DNA from: Euzebya sp.
Lineage (GTDB): Bacteria; Actinomycetota; Nitriliruptoria; Euzebyales; Euzebyaceae
Reading direction: 5' to 3'
NCBI RefSeq assembly: GCF_964222135.1
Contig: NZ_CAXQBR010000109.1
Coordinates: 1 to 64,000 of the forward strand
DNA length: 64,000 bases
Shown here one piece after another: positions 13,924-22,312 of this stretch. The position numbers and the translations under genes are program-made. Below the pieces are notes generated by a model. The model worked only from the letters and a program-made list of their open reading frames with translations, had not been told where the DNA came from and did no database searches. How positions within the stretch are numbered: position 1 is the stretch's first letter; each line of letters begins with the position of its first letter.

Positions 13924-15420
13924 GTGAGCCTCCGCCTCCGCCTCGTCGCCGCCCTGGTGGTCCTGCTGGCCGTTGGGATCGCCGGGTACGGCGCGGTCAC
14001 CTACCGGGCGTTCGCCGACCGGGAGCTCGCGGGGCTGGACACCGACATCCGGAGCGCCATCCCGGCGCTCGCCCGCCAGCTGGACGTGGCGGCCGGACGC
14101 CACGTCGACGTGCCGGTCCCCGGTCCCGACGCAGACGGGACCAGGCCCGACGGCGAGAGCCCACGACCGGAGGGCGCGCCCGGCGGGGTGGCCGGCATCG
14201 TGCAGCCCGACGTCCCGCGCGGCACGTACGCCGAGCTCCGCGACCCCCGAGGCGAGGTCCTCGTCACCCGCACCCCGACGGGTGACGACCGGCCTGACCT
14301 GCGCGACGTCCCGATCCCGGCGGCGGGCTTCGAGATCCGCACCGCCCCTGGCGCCGACGGGGACGGGGACCGCTGGCGGGTCGTGGTGGAGCGCCGCCCG
14401 GACGAGACCGTGCTCGTCGCCGCCGCGCCGATGGGCGCACTCGACCGGGCGCTGCGGGGCCTCCTGCTGATCGAGGTCGTCGGCGGTCTCGGGCTGGTCG
14501 TGCTGCTCGGCGGTGGGGCGTGGACCATCCTGCGCAGGGGTCTGCGACCGCTCGACCGCATCGCCGACACCGCGGCGTCGATCACGGCCGGCAGCCTCGA
14601 CCAGCGCGTGCCCACCGCCCCGGGCGAGCCGACCGAGACCCGCCAGGTCGCCACCGCCATCAACGGGATGCTCGACGACCTCTCCCGGGCCTTCGCAGAA
14701 CGGCAGGCCACCGAGGCGAAGCTCCGCCGCTTCGTCGCCGACGCCTCCCACGAGCTGCGCACCCCCCTCACGTCCATCCAGGGCTACGCCGAGCTGTTCC
14801 GCATCGGCGCCGACTCCCAACACGTCGACACCCCCACGATCCTGCGGCGGGTCGAGGAGGAGGCCGGACGGATGCGCCACCTGGTCGAGGACCTCCTCAC
14901 CCTCGCCCGGCTCGACGAGCCGAGACCGCTCGACGTGGGACCCGTGGACCTCTCGATCATCGCCGCCGACGCCTGCAGCGACGCCGCCGCGCTGGACGCC
15001 TCCCGCGAGGTCACCCTCGACGTCCCCGGCCCGGTCGTCGTCACCGGGCAGGACCCGGCGCTCCGCCAGGCCGCCACCAACCTGCTGGCCAACGCCCTCC
15101 GCCACACCCCCGCCGGCACACCGGTCGAGGTCGCCACCGCCACGCGCGACGGCCACGGCACCCTCACCGTCACCGACCACGGCCCAGGCCTCTCGGCCGA
15201 GGGCGCCGCCCGGGCCTTCGACCGGTTCTGGCAGGCCGACGCGGCCCGCACGGGGCACGGCGCCGGCCTGGGCCTGTCCATCGTCCAAGCCGTCGCCCAG
15301 GCGCACGGCGGCCACGTCACCGCGGGCAACGCCGCGCACGGCGGCGCCACGTTCACCCTCGCCATCCCCCTCGTCGAACCCCCCGACGACGCCGACCCCG
15401 GAGCCGACCCCGATGTCTGA
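13924..15420 (+). CDS. Two-component sensor histidine kinase
   Basis: 498 residues from the GTG at 13924. Membrane helix 1 at about 5-26, an extracytoplasmic sensor region of about 150 residues, helix 2 at about 178-200, a HAMP linker (LRPLDRIADTAASITAG), the HisKA box with phosphoacceptor His276 (DASHELRTPLTSIQGY), and an ATPase domain with N (NLLANALRHTP), G1 (DHGPGLS) and G2 (GHGAGLGLSI) boxes. All catalytic motifs are intact. The stop overlaps the start of the response-regulator gene, so the two are coupled. The order kinase then regulator is less usual. Neighbouring YceI and dioxygenase genes suggest a lipophilic or aromatic stimulus, which is inference. Confidence 0.92.
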   Translation: MSLRLRLVAALVVLLAVGIAGYGAVTYRAFADRELAGLDTDIRSAIPALARQLDVAAGRHVDVPVPGPDADGTRPDGESPRPEGAPGGVAGIVQPDVPRGTYAELRDPRGEVLVTRTPTGDDRPDLRDVPIPAAGFEIRTAPGADGDGDRWRVVVERRPDETVLVAAAPMGALDRALRGLLLIEVVGGLGLVVLLGGGAWTILRRGLRPLDRIADTAASITAGSLDQRVPTAPGEPTETRQVATAINGMLDDLSRAFAERQATEAKLRRFVADASHELRTPLTSIQGYAELFRIGADSQHVDTPTILRRVEEEAGRMRHLVEDLLTLARLDEPRPLDVGPVDLSIIAADACSDAAALDASREVTLDVPGPVVVTGQDPALRQAATNLLANALRHTPAGTPVEVATATRDGHGTLTVTDHGPGLSAEGAARAFDRFWQADAARTGHGAGLGLSIVQAVAQAHGGHVTAGNAAHGGATFTLAIPLVEPPDDADPGADPDV

Positions 15421-16117
15421 GGCCCCCACCATCCTCACCGTCGACGACGAGGTGCACATCCGCGAGCTCGTGCGGATGGGGCTGGCCGTCCACGGCTACC
15501 ACGTCGTGGAGGCCGCCGACGGTCGCGGCGCGCTCGAGGCCCTCGCCGCCCACGAGCCCGACCTGGTCGTGCTCGACGTGATGATGCCGGGGTTGGACGG
15601 CTTCGAGGTGGCCCGGCGCATCCGGGCGGGCACCGGCCCCAGCCGGCAGGTGCCGATCATCTTCCTCACCGCCCGCGACGAGACCACCGACAAGGTGGCG
15701 GGGTTGCGACTGGGCAGCGACGACTACCTCACCAAGCCGTTCTCCATCGAGGAGCTCGCCGCCCGCGTGGACGCCGTGCTGCGCCGCAGCGGCCTGGCAG
15801 CCACCGCGACCGCCGACCGGCTCGAGGTCGCCGGACTGGTGCTGGACGACGCCACCCACGAGGTGTGGCGCGACGGCGAGCGGATCGACCTGACCGCCAC
15901 GGAGTTCCGGCTGCTGCACCACCTCATGCGCAGCTCCCCGCGGGTGGTGACCCGCGCGCAGATCCTCCACGCCGTCTGGGACTACTCGTTCACCTCCAAC
16001 GCGAGCGTCCTCGACACCTACATCAGCTACCTGCGCCAGAAGGTCGACGCCGGCCGCCCGGCCCTGATCCAGACCGTGCGCGGCGTCGGGTACTCCCTGC
16101 GGCCGCCGAGGGACTGA
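15413..16117 (+). CDS. OmpR-family response regulator
   Basis: 234 residues from the ATG at 15413, overlapping the kinase stop by eight bases. Receiver domain with acidic pair Asp11/Asp12, phosphoacceptor Asp55 (LVVLDVMMPG), switch Thr and Lys108 (LTKPF). C-terminal winged helix of the Trans_reg_C type (LTATEFRLLHHLMRSSPRVV, then VLDTYISYLRQKVD and VRGVGYSL). All expected residues are present. It should be phosphorylated by the kinase just upstream and bind 11-bp-phased direct repeats; such repeats occur before the operon (12967/12978/13000) and before the dioxygenase gene (16128/16139), which names its likely targets. Confidence 0.93.
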   Translation: MSEAPTILTVDDEVHIRELVRMGLAVHGYHVVEAADGRGALEALAAHEPDLVVLDVMMPGLDGFEVARRIRAGTGPSRQVPIIFLTARDETTDKVAGLRLGSDDYLTKPFSIEELAARVDAVLRRSGLAATATADRLEVAGLVLDDATHEVWRDGERIDLTATEFRLLHHLMRSSPRVVTRAQILHAVWDYSFTSNASVLDTYISYLRQKVDAGRPALIQTVRGVGYSLRPPRD

Positions 16118-16123
16118 ACCCGG

Positions 16124-16147
16124 TTCTGAGGGATCTCCGAGGATCGG
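16124..16147 (+). promoter_or_regulatory. Candidate OmpR-type operator of the dioxygenase gene
   Basis: GAGGGAT at 16128 and GAGGATC at 16139, 11 bases apart, in a 24-bp block nearly identical to 12963-12986. It starts seven bases after the regulator stop and 91 bases before the dioxygenase ATG. Confidence 0.55.
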
Positions 16148-16214
16148 CCGATCCCCGCCACAGACGCGGGCGCCACCGTGTGGACATCCCCCCGTCCCAC
16201 AGGAGCGCACGCCG

Positions 16215-17185
16215 ATGACCACACCCACCTACGAAGGCCGCCCCCTCGCCAACCCTGACGAGCCCGTCCAGGACCAGGGCCTCGCCTTCGACCTCGAGAC
16301 CCTCGCCGTCCGCCGCCGCAGCCGCCGTCAGGTCCTCCGAGCCCTCGGCATCGGTGCCGGGGCGGTCGCCCTCGGGGCGTGCAGCCCGTCCGGTTCGCTG
16401 ACGGAGGTCACCACGGAGCGCGCCACCGGCACCGGCGCCGCGGCGTGCGGCACGACGATCCCGCAGGAGACCGCCGGCCCCTACCCGGGCGACGGGTCGA
16501 ACGGCCCCGACGTGCTGGGCGAGTCCGGCATCGTCCGCCGCGACATCACGTCCAGCATCGGCGAGCTGTCGGGCAGCGCCAGCGGCGTGCCGTTCGAGAT
16601 CGAGATGTACATCGAGGACAGCGACGACGGGTGCGTCCCCTACGCCGGCGCCGCCGTCTACGTGTGGCACTGCGACGACCAGGGCCGCTACTCGCTGTAC
16701 TCCGAGGGCGTGACCGACCAGAACTGGCTCCGCGGCGTGCAGGCCGCCGACGCAGACGGGATCGTCCGCTCACCTCGGTGTTCCCCGGCTGCTACGCCGG
16801 CCGCTGGCCCCACATCCACTTCGAGGTCTTCCCGAGCCTCGACGCCGCCACCGACGTCGCCAACGCGATCGCCACCTCCCAGATCGCCATCCCCCAAGCC
16901 ATCTGCGAGGAGATCTACGGCGCCACGAGCGGCTACGAGCAGAGCACCCCCAACCTCTCCCAGCTGTCGCTCGAGACCGACGGCGTCTTCGGCGAGGACG
17001 CCGCCGCTCTGCAGCTCGGCACGATCACGGGCACCCCGGGCGATGGCCTCGCCATCCGCCTCGACGTCCCCGTCAGCGCCACCCCGGCGCCGGCTTCGGA
17101 GGGAGGCGGCGGTGCCCCGCCCGCCGGCGGTCCCGCGGGACCCGGAGGTCCAGGCGGCCCACCGGCCGGTGGTGCACCCGGCTGA
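16215..17185 (+). pseudogene. Frameshifted intradiol-dioxygenase-like Tat lipoprotein
   Basis: The first frame (16215 to about 16770) carries a twin-arginine signal with lipobox (RRRSRRQVLRALGIGAGAVA then LGAC) and the start of an intradiol ring-cleavage dioxygenase-like domain (ETAGPYPGDG, VYVWHCDDQGRYSLYS). The domain then continues in another frame (TSVFPGCYAGRWPHIHFEVF) to a glycine/proline-rich tail ending at 17185. One missing base near 16772 (the string CGCTCACC where CGCTTCACC is expected) joins them. The Tyr and His positions of the non-haem iron site (HCDD..GRY; WPHIHFEV) are all there, so without the frameshift this would be a full exported protein of about 323 residues. Natural pseudogene or single-base error cannot be told apart here. 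Confidence 0.75.
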
Positions 17186-17209
17186 CAAGGGCGTGACCGG
17201 GAGGTGCCC

Positions 17210-17485
17210 TCAGGCGACCTGCGCCACGTCGCTGGTCGACGCGGTGCGGAACACGACGGCGTCCTCGGCGATGCGGCGCACGCGGAGGACGTCGCCGTGG
17301 ACGAGCAGGTCGACACCGGGTTCCAGCAGTCGGCGGTGGACCTGCCCGCACCCGTCGACGACCTCGGTGAAGACGTAGGGGAGGGTGCCGGTGTGCGGCG
17401 CGTCGAAGATGACCGTCCAGCCGCCGAGCTCGAGGTGACCGGGCGCATCGCAGGACCGCTCGGTCCACCGGCGTCGGCGTGGCAT
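17210..17485 (-). CDS. Small hypothetical protein
   Basis: 91 residues, no family recognised. GGGAGGAG seven bases before the ATG at 17485 supports translation, and codon third positions are G/C as in real genes here. The chain starts with a basic stretch (MPRRRRW) and then looks like a small beta-rich domain (GGWTVIFDAPHTGTLPYVF, LLVHGDVLRVRRIAEDAVVF). No signal peptide or membrane segment. It converges with the dioxygenase gene, whose stop is 24 bases away, and is divergent from the EAL gene. Confidence 0.6.
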   Translation of the reverse strand: MPRRRRWTERSCDAPGHLELGGWTVIFDAPHTGTLPYVFTEVVDGCGQVHRRLLEPGVDLLVHGDVLRVRRIAEDAVVFRTASTSDVAQVA

Positions 17486-17589
17486 GCGGGTCTCCTCCCG
17501 GTCTCGTCGCTCACCCTCCTCATCGGCAGGCGGGTGAGGACCTTGACCCTCTCCGCCGCCGACCCTGACGACCGTCCGGCCGGGAATGG

Positions 17590-17619
17590 CTGAGGGTTAC
17601 TAGTTCCTACTGAGGGTAA
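17590..17619 (+). promoter_or_regulatory. Direct repeat upstream of the EAL gene
   Basis: CTGAGGGTTA at 17590-17599 and CTGAGGGTAA at 17610-17619, 20 bases apart and ending 57 bases before the EAL start. They share the GAGGGT core with the candidate OmpR-type sites at 12967 and 16128 but not the 11-base spacing. Confidence 0.4.
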
Positions 17620-17676
17620 GGTGGTGCTTGCCGGCGGCGGGGATCGCCGGACCCGCCGGACCACAGGGGGCTCGTC

Positions 17677-18483
17677 ATGCAGGCGATCACCGCATCGGAT
17701 GTCCACGAGGTGCTGGACACGCCCGGGTCCCTCCGCACCGTCTTCCAGCCGATCGTCGACCTCTGGGCGCGACGGACCGTCGGGTTCGAGGCGCTGTGCC
17801 GCGTCACGATCCGCGAGCCGGCGTCGCCCGGCCCGTGGCTGGCCGCCGCGCGTCGTGCGGGGCTCGGTCTCGCGCTCGAGTCCAAGGCCTTCGCAGAGGC
17901 GCTCCGGGCCCTGCCGACGATGCGCGACGGGCGGTTCCTCAGCATGAACCTCTCGCTCGAGGCGCTCGCCTGGGGCGGGGTCGGGCGGCGCCTGCGGGAC
18001 GTGGACCCCGAACGCGTCGTCGTGGAGATCACCGAGGACGTCGCGATGCCGGCGGTCCCCCACCGCGACCTGGTGCTCGACGGCCTCCGCGCCCGCGGGC
18101 TGCGGTTGGCGATCGACGACGTCGGCACGGGGTACTCGAGCCTGGCGCGGATCCTCGAGGTGCGACCGGATCTGATCAAGGTCGACCGCGAGCTGGTGCA
18201 GGGCTGCGCGGTCGACCCGTCGCGGCGCATCGTGCTGCAGATGATCCGCGACCTGGCCGCCAGCCAGGACGGCGAGGTGATCGCGGAGGGCGTCGAGGAC
18301 CTCGCGGACCTGCAGGTCGTGGAGCAGATCGGCATCCGCTACGCGCAGGGGTTCCTCCTCGGCCGCCCGGGCGACACGCCGACCGACGTCGTGCCGCCGG
18401 CCGCGACCCCCCGGGTCCCCGCCCGGAGCGTCGACCTGTCCGCCGTCGAGGCCGCGATCGCGACGCTGCCGCTGCGGGACTGA
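17677..18483 (+). CDS. EAL-domain cyclic-di-GMP phosphodiesterase
   Basis: 268 residues, essentially one EAL domain (PF00563) with no sensor or GGDEF domain. Active-site motifs are intact: FEALCR (the EAL triplet), MNLSLEA, VEITED, IDDVGTGYSS (usual DDFGTG), IKVDRELV, AEGVED and QGFLLGRP. It should hydrolyse cyclic-di-GMP to pGpG in the cytoplasm. The ATG at 17677 follows a promoter region with a GAGGGT direct repeat. A lone EAL domain without N-terminal input suggests control at transcription or by a partner protein. Its stop faces the MBL-fold gene at 18506. Confidence 0.88.
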   Translation: MQAITASDVHEVLDTPGSLRTVFQPIVDLWARRTVGFEALCRVTIREPASPGPWLAAARRAGLGLALESKAFAEALRALPTMRDGRFLSMNLSLEALAWGGVGRRLRDVDPERVVVEITEDVAMPAVPHRDLVLDGLRARGLRLAIDDVGTGYSSLARILEVRPDLIKVDRELVQGCAVDPSRRIVLQMIRDLAASQDGEVIAEGVEDLADLQVVEQIGIRYAQGFLLGRPGDTPTDVVPPAATPRVPARSVDLSAVEAAIATLPLRD

Positions 18484-18505
18484 GCCCCCGCACCGCGGCG
18501 CTCGC

Positions 18506-19125
18506 TCAGACGGTGGTCGACTCGCCGTCGTCGAGCACGATCACCCGGGCGATCCCGCAGCGGTCCGCGAACATCCGCGGGTCGGCGACGAACACGTCGT
18601 GGTGGATGGGGATGGCGGTCGAGGGGCCGAGCCGCTCGACCATGCGGTAGGCGTCGCGGAACGAGATGGACGGCCCGGCGATCGGCACCGCGAGCACGTC
18701 GACGCGCACGCCGTCGACGTCCATCCCGTCGCCGGGGTGCAGCAGGTGGTCGTCGAAGACCAGCCCCGTGTTGGGGGACCCGGCGACCCGTCGACCATGA
18801 CCACGTGCGGGATGTCGTGCGGCGCCACCGCCCACCCGGCCACCTGCAGGGCGCTGCCGGACTCGATGCGGGTGACGGGGCGCTCCCCCAGCGCCTCGCA
18901 GACGTCCGCGTTGCCGTACACGGGCACGTCGCGGTCGAGGAGCGCGTCGACCACGGCGGTGTCCATGTGGTCGGAGTGGCGGTGGGTGAACAGGACGGCG
19001 TCGAGGCTGCCGATCGCGTCGAGGTCGTGGGGGCCGTCGGGGCGGGTCCCCAGGTCGATGGCGATCCGGCCGCCGCCGTCCTTGGCGAGGATGACCGCGG
19101 ACTGGTGCAGCTTGGTGATCTCCAT
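18506..19125 (-). pseudogene. Frameshifted MBL-fold hydrolase
   Basis: From the ATG at 19125 the first frame carries the metallo-beta-lactamase zinc motif FTHRHSDHMD and continues to VMVDGSPG. The rest of the fold continues in another frame (SPNTGLVFDDHLLHPGDGMD, IPIHHDVFVAD) to the stop at 18506. The break lies at about 18774-18795, next to runs of G and C. With one base restored the protein would be about 206 residues, resembling the small UPF0173/lactonase-like group of MBL proteins (HxHxDH, HPGD, IPIHHD). Natural decay or a homopolymer error are both possible. It lies 30 bases downstream of the CocE-type gene on the same strand. Confidence 0.75.
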
Positions 19126-19155
19126 GGGCAGGTACCTACCACCTGACGAGGTCGT

Positions 19156-21198
19156 TCAGACGTGGTCGCGCGGCACCTCGACGTTCCAGGTGCGCGCATC
19201 GACGCGGCGGTCGCCCTCGTAGGCGTCCTGGGTGGCGTGGAGGACGAACGTGCGGGGCGTGCAGGTCAGCGCGGTCGCGGTGCGCGTCTCGGCCGACCAC
19301 GTGCCCCGGGCGACGCGCATGGTCCACCGGGCGTCGCCGCGCGCGGACGTGACGTCGTCGCCGACCCAGCTGTACCGCTCCTCGGCCCGACGGCGGAGGG
19401 ACCAGTCGATGTCGGGGAAGCGGACCTCGCCCAGGTCCTTGACGACCTCGAGCGCGGAGCCGTAGGTCACCAGGTCGCGGACGACGCGCCAGGTCTGCTC
19501 GCCGGGCCGCACCTGCTCGGCAGCCAGCGGCGCCGTCCCCTCGGGGGGACCGAACGTCACCAGGTCGTCGTCCTCCGGACGGGGGTCGCGGACGGGGAGG
19601 CGGAGGGTGCTGTCGGCGGGGTGGACGGTCAGGCAGGCCGGTTCCGGGGGGCGGCCAGGCGAGGGGCCAGTAGGACGACGAGAGCGACAGCCGGATCCGG
19701 TGTCCGGGCGGGAACGCCTGTGCCACGCCGTTGAGGACCACCTGCACGCGATACCGCTGCCCCGGCACCAGCGGCGCGGGCTCGGCGTGGCCGTCGCGGT
19801 GGGTCAGGTTCAGCAGGCCGTAGGTCACGCGGGTCGCCCGGCCCTCCGGCGACACGTCCGAGAGCCGCGCGGCGACCATGGCCACCGGGCGGTCGGCCGC
19901 GACCTCCAGCTCGACCACCGGCATCCCCAGGATCTCCACCCGCTCGTCGAGCACGGCGGAGTCGAAGACCAGGGATCCGCCGTCCTCCTCCCGCTGGTCG
20001 TAGGGCAGGTCGGGCGGCGCGGTGTAGCTGCACCACTTGCCGGCGAACTGCCCGACCGACAGCGGCGACTCGATCTGCAGCGCCGGACCCGAGCCGGTGC
20101 TGGCGGCCCCCGCCGGGGTGGCGAGGCCCTCGGCGAGGGAGCGCTCCTCGACCCGGACCCCCGCGCTCGGCCACGACGGTTCGCCGACCCACCGGCCCGG
20201 CCGCTCGTCGTAGGCGGTGGCGGGCGGGACGCTCTCCTGCATCCAGATGCGCAGCGCCGGGCGGTCGTCGGAGGCGCCGTCGGCGTCGTCGGCCCGGTCG
20301 GACGCAGCCACCGGTCCCACCAGCCGACGACCTCCTGGAGGAAGCCGATGGCCGGTCCCGGTCGGCCCAGGTGGGGGTAGGCGTGGCTCCACGGGCCGAT
20401 GAACCCCTCGCAGGGGACGTCGAGGCCCTCGAGCAGCCGGAAGACGGCGTTCGAGTACCCGTCCGCCCAGCCGCTGACGGCCAGCACCGGGACGTCGATG
20501 GCTGAGAGGTCCTCGCAGACCGACCCGTGGGCCCAGTACCCGTCGCGCCGCTGGTGCCGCAGCCAGGTCTCGAGCCACAGGCCGCTGCCCTCCAACCGTC
20601 GGCGCCACATCTCCCGCCACCGGTCACCGGCCAGGGCCGGGTCGGGCGGGCAGGAGTTGTAGGCGAACATGGTGGACGCCCACGACAGGTTGTCGCTGAG
20701 CAGGCAGCCGCCCATGTAGTGGACGTCGTCGGCGTAGCGGTCGTCGGTGGAGCAGACGGTGACGACGGCGGCGAGCGGGTCGGGTCTGCGGGCGGCGACC
20801 TGCAGGCCGTTGAACCCGCCCCAGGAGATGCCGAGCATGCCGACCCGGCCGGTGCACCACGGCTGCGCGGCGAGCCAGTCGAGGACGGCCTCGGCGTCGG
20901 CCAGCTCGGACTCGAGGTACTCGTCGGTCAGGACCCCCCCGCTGTCCCCGCTGCCGCGCAGGTCGACGCGGACCGACGCGTAGCCGTGCCCCGCCATGTA
21001 CGGGTGGTGGATCGAGTCGCGGACGGCGGTCATGTCCCGCTTGCGGTACGGGATCATCTCGAGCACGGCGGGCACCGGGTCGACGTCACTCGACGCGGGC
21101 CGCCAGATCCGCGCGGCGAGCCGCACGCCGTCCGGCATCGCGATCTCGACGTGCTCGTCCTGTCGCACCTCGTGGGGCAGGTCCTCGACGACGCGCAC
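19156..21198 (-). pseudogene. CocE/NonD-family hydrolase with two frameshifts
   Basis: Starts at the GTG at 21198 behind GGAGGGGG. The first frame has the X-Pro dipeptidyl-peptidase/CocE catalytic domain: nucleophile in MLGISWGGFN, Asp in SGWADGYSNAV, His in GPWSHAYP. Near 20305 the frame changes and continues DRADDADGASDDRPALRIWM through a jelly-roll C-terminal domain (EILGMPVVELEV, FPPGHRIRLSLSSSYWP). At a six-G run (19646-19651) it changes again and ends with ERYSWVGDDVTSARGDARWT, stop at 19156. Corrected, the protein would be about 680 residues, normal for the family, which hydrolyses esters or acyl-peptide bonds. Two single-base errors or true inactivation cannot be separated here. Confidence 0.8.
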
Positions 21199-21199
21199 G

Positions 21200-21481
21200 C
21201 TAGGCCCCCTCCCCCGCGCCGATGGTCGCCGGCACGCCGTCGACCTCGAAGGCGAGGGCGTCGACGCACGCCTCCCAGCGCGCCAGCAGCTCGTCGTGGT
21301 CCGGGGCCGACAGGTGCACCTCGGCGAGCTTCGTGCTGTAGGCGTCCTGGTCGTGGAGCTCCGACAGCCGATCACCTTCGCGGGCCACCAGCGCGACGGT
21401 GGCGCCGGGCATGCGGTCCTCGAGCTCGAGATCAACCCCCGCCACTCCCAGTCCCACGCGCCGCTGCTGAAGGCCGTGCAC
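21200..21481 (-). CDS. Small hypothetical protein coupled to the CocE gene
   Basis: 93 residues beginning at the GTG at 21481, directly after the stop of the upstream gene (TGAGTG), and ending one base before the CocE-type start. Codon third positions are strongly G/C, supporting real coding. The chain contains LELEDRMPGATVALVAREGD and HDELLARWEACVDALAFEVD; no family is recognised. The first 18 residues look less protein-like, so an additional frame problem near the start is possible. Its position suggests it is cotranscribed with its two neighbours. Confidence 0.5.
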   Translation of the reverse strand: MHGLQQRRVGLGVAGVDLELEDRMPGATVALVAREGDRLSELHDQDAYSTKLAEVHLSAPDHDELLARWEACVDALAFEVDGVPATIGAGEGA

Positions 21482-22162
21482 TCACGCACAGTCGCGGCAG
21501 TACTCCTCGTCCCCCGCGAAGAGGGTCGGGGCGCGCAGCAGCCCGCACCCGGGGCAGAGCCGGTCGGGGACCGCCGCCCGTGCGGGCTTCGCAGGCGCCG
21601 ACGCCCTGGCGCGTGGCCGCGGGGTGGCGGTGCGCGCGGCCGCCTTCCGCGCGGCGAGGGGGACGTCGGACGGGTCCCGTCCGAGGAAGTCGTCGACCTC
21701 GCCGGCCAGGCGCTGCCAGCCCCGCTGCTCGGACAGCCGTCGGATCACGTCCTTCGCGGCAGCCGAGGTGAGCAGCACGTCGTCGACGTGGGCGGTCGCG
21801 ACCCGGCCGAACCAGCGCATGGGACGGGCGTGGCGGTGGACGCCACGGCCCGCCTCGAAGTCGTACTCGCCGGCGATCTCGCCGAGGAGCAGGTCGTCGG
21901 CCAGCGGATCGGGGACCACCACGACGTCGCCGGTGGACAGCCGGTTGGCGAACATCCGGAGATCCCGCAGGTCGTCGGCGGGCTTCCGCCGCCCGGCCGC
22001 CTGCAGCGCGAGGAAGATCTCGGCGTCCTCGGTCGCCCGGAGGTCGGCGATCCCGTCCCACTCCCAGGCGATCGACACCAGGCCGTGGGTCACGAAGGCC
22101 TGTGGCAGCCGGCTGCGGCCGCCGGGCCGGATGAGCCAGCAGGTGCGGTCGTCGAATGCCAT
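21482..22162 (-). CDS. PUA/EVE-like domain protein with C-terminal zinc ribbon
   Basis: 226 residues. Residues about 5-125 resemble the PUA/EVE-like domain found at the N-terminus of Mrr-type restriction proteins: RTCWLIRPGG, GLVSIAWEWDGIADL, RLSTGDVVVVPDPLADDLLL, GEIAGEYDFE and RHARPMRWFGRV follow that pattern. A basic, alanine-rich linker (about 165-195) leads to a four-cysteine ribbon (CPGCG then YCRDC). There is no nuclease or McrB-type GTPase domain, so this would be a stand-alone reader of modified bases or a small-ligand sensor; the similarity is by eye. It heads a tight three-gene set with the small hypothetical and the CocE-type hydrolase. Confidence 0.55.
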   Translation of the reverse strand: MAFDDRTCWLIRPGGRSRLPQAFVTHGLVSIAWEWDGIADLRATEDAEIFLALQAAGRRKPADDLRDLRMFANRLSTGDVVVVPDPLADDLLLGEIAGEYDFEAGRGVHRHARPMRWFGRVATAHVDDVLLTSAAAKDVIRRLSEQRGWQRLAGEVDDFLGRDPSDVPLAARKAAARTATPRPRARASAPAKPARAAVPDRLCPGCGLLRAPTLFAGDEEYCRDCA

Positions 22163-22260
22163 GGGCGGTCCCCTCTGGAGCGCGGTCGGCGCGCCAGGCT
22201 AGCCGCCGACCTCGCCGGGTCCGCCGTCGGGGGGCGCGCGCGAGCGGCGTGCACGCGACA

Positions 22261-22291
22261 CGGCCGGCCGTCCGAGGTGGACGGCCGGCCG
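22261..22291 (-). terminator. Hairpin downstream of the fasciclin gene
   Basis: A perfect 13-bp stem, CGGCCGGCCGTCC at 22261-22273 and GGACGGCCGGCCG at 22279-22291, with loop GAGGT, 21 bases past the fasciclin stop and before the next minus-strand gene. No U tract, but the stability and position fit a terminator. Confidence 0.65.
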
Positions 22292-22312
22292 CGGGTGGCT
22301 CGGGAGGCTGGG

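Noticed and set aside
21400-21500. Plus-strand string LELEINPRHSQSHAPLLKAV resembling an HtpG C-terminus
   Set aside because: It lies opposite a minus-strand gene with good codon use and has no flanking HtpG sequence, so it is coincidental.
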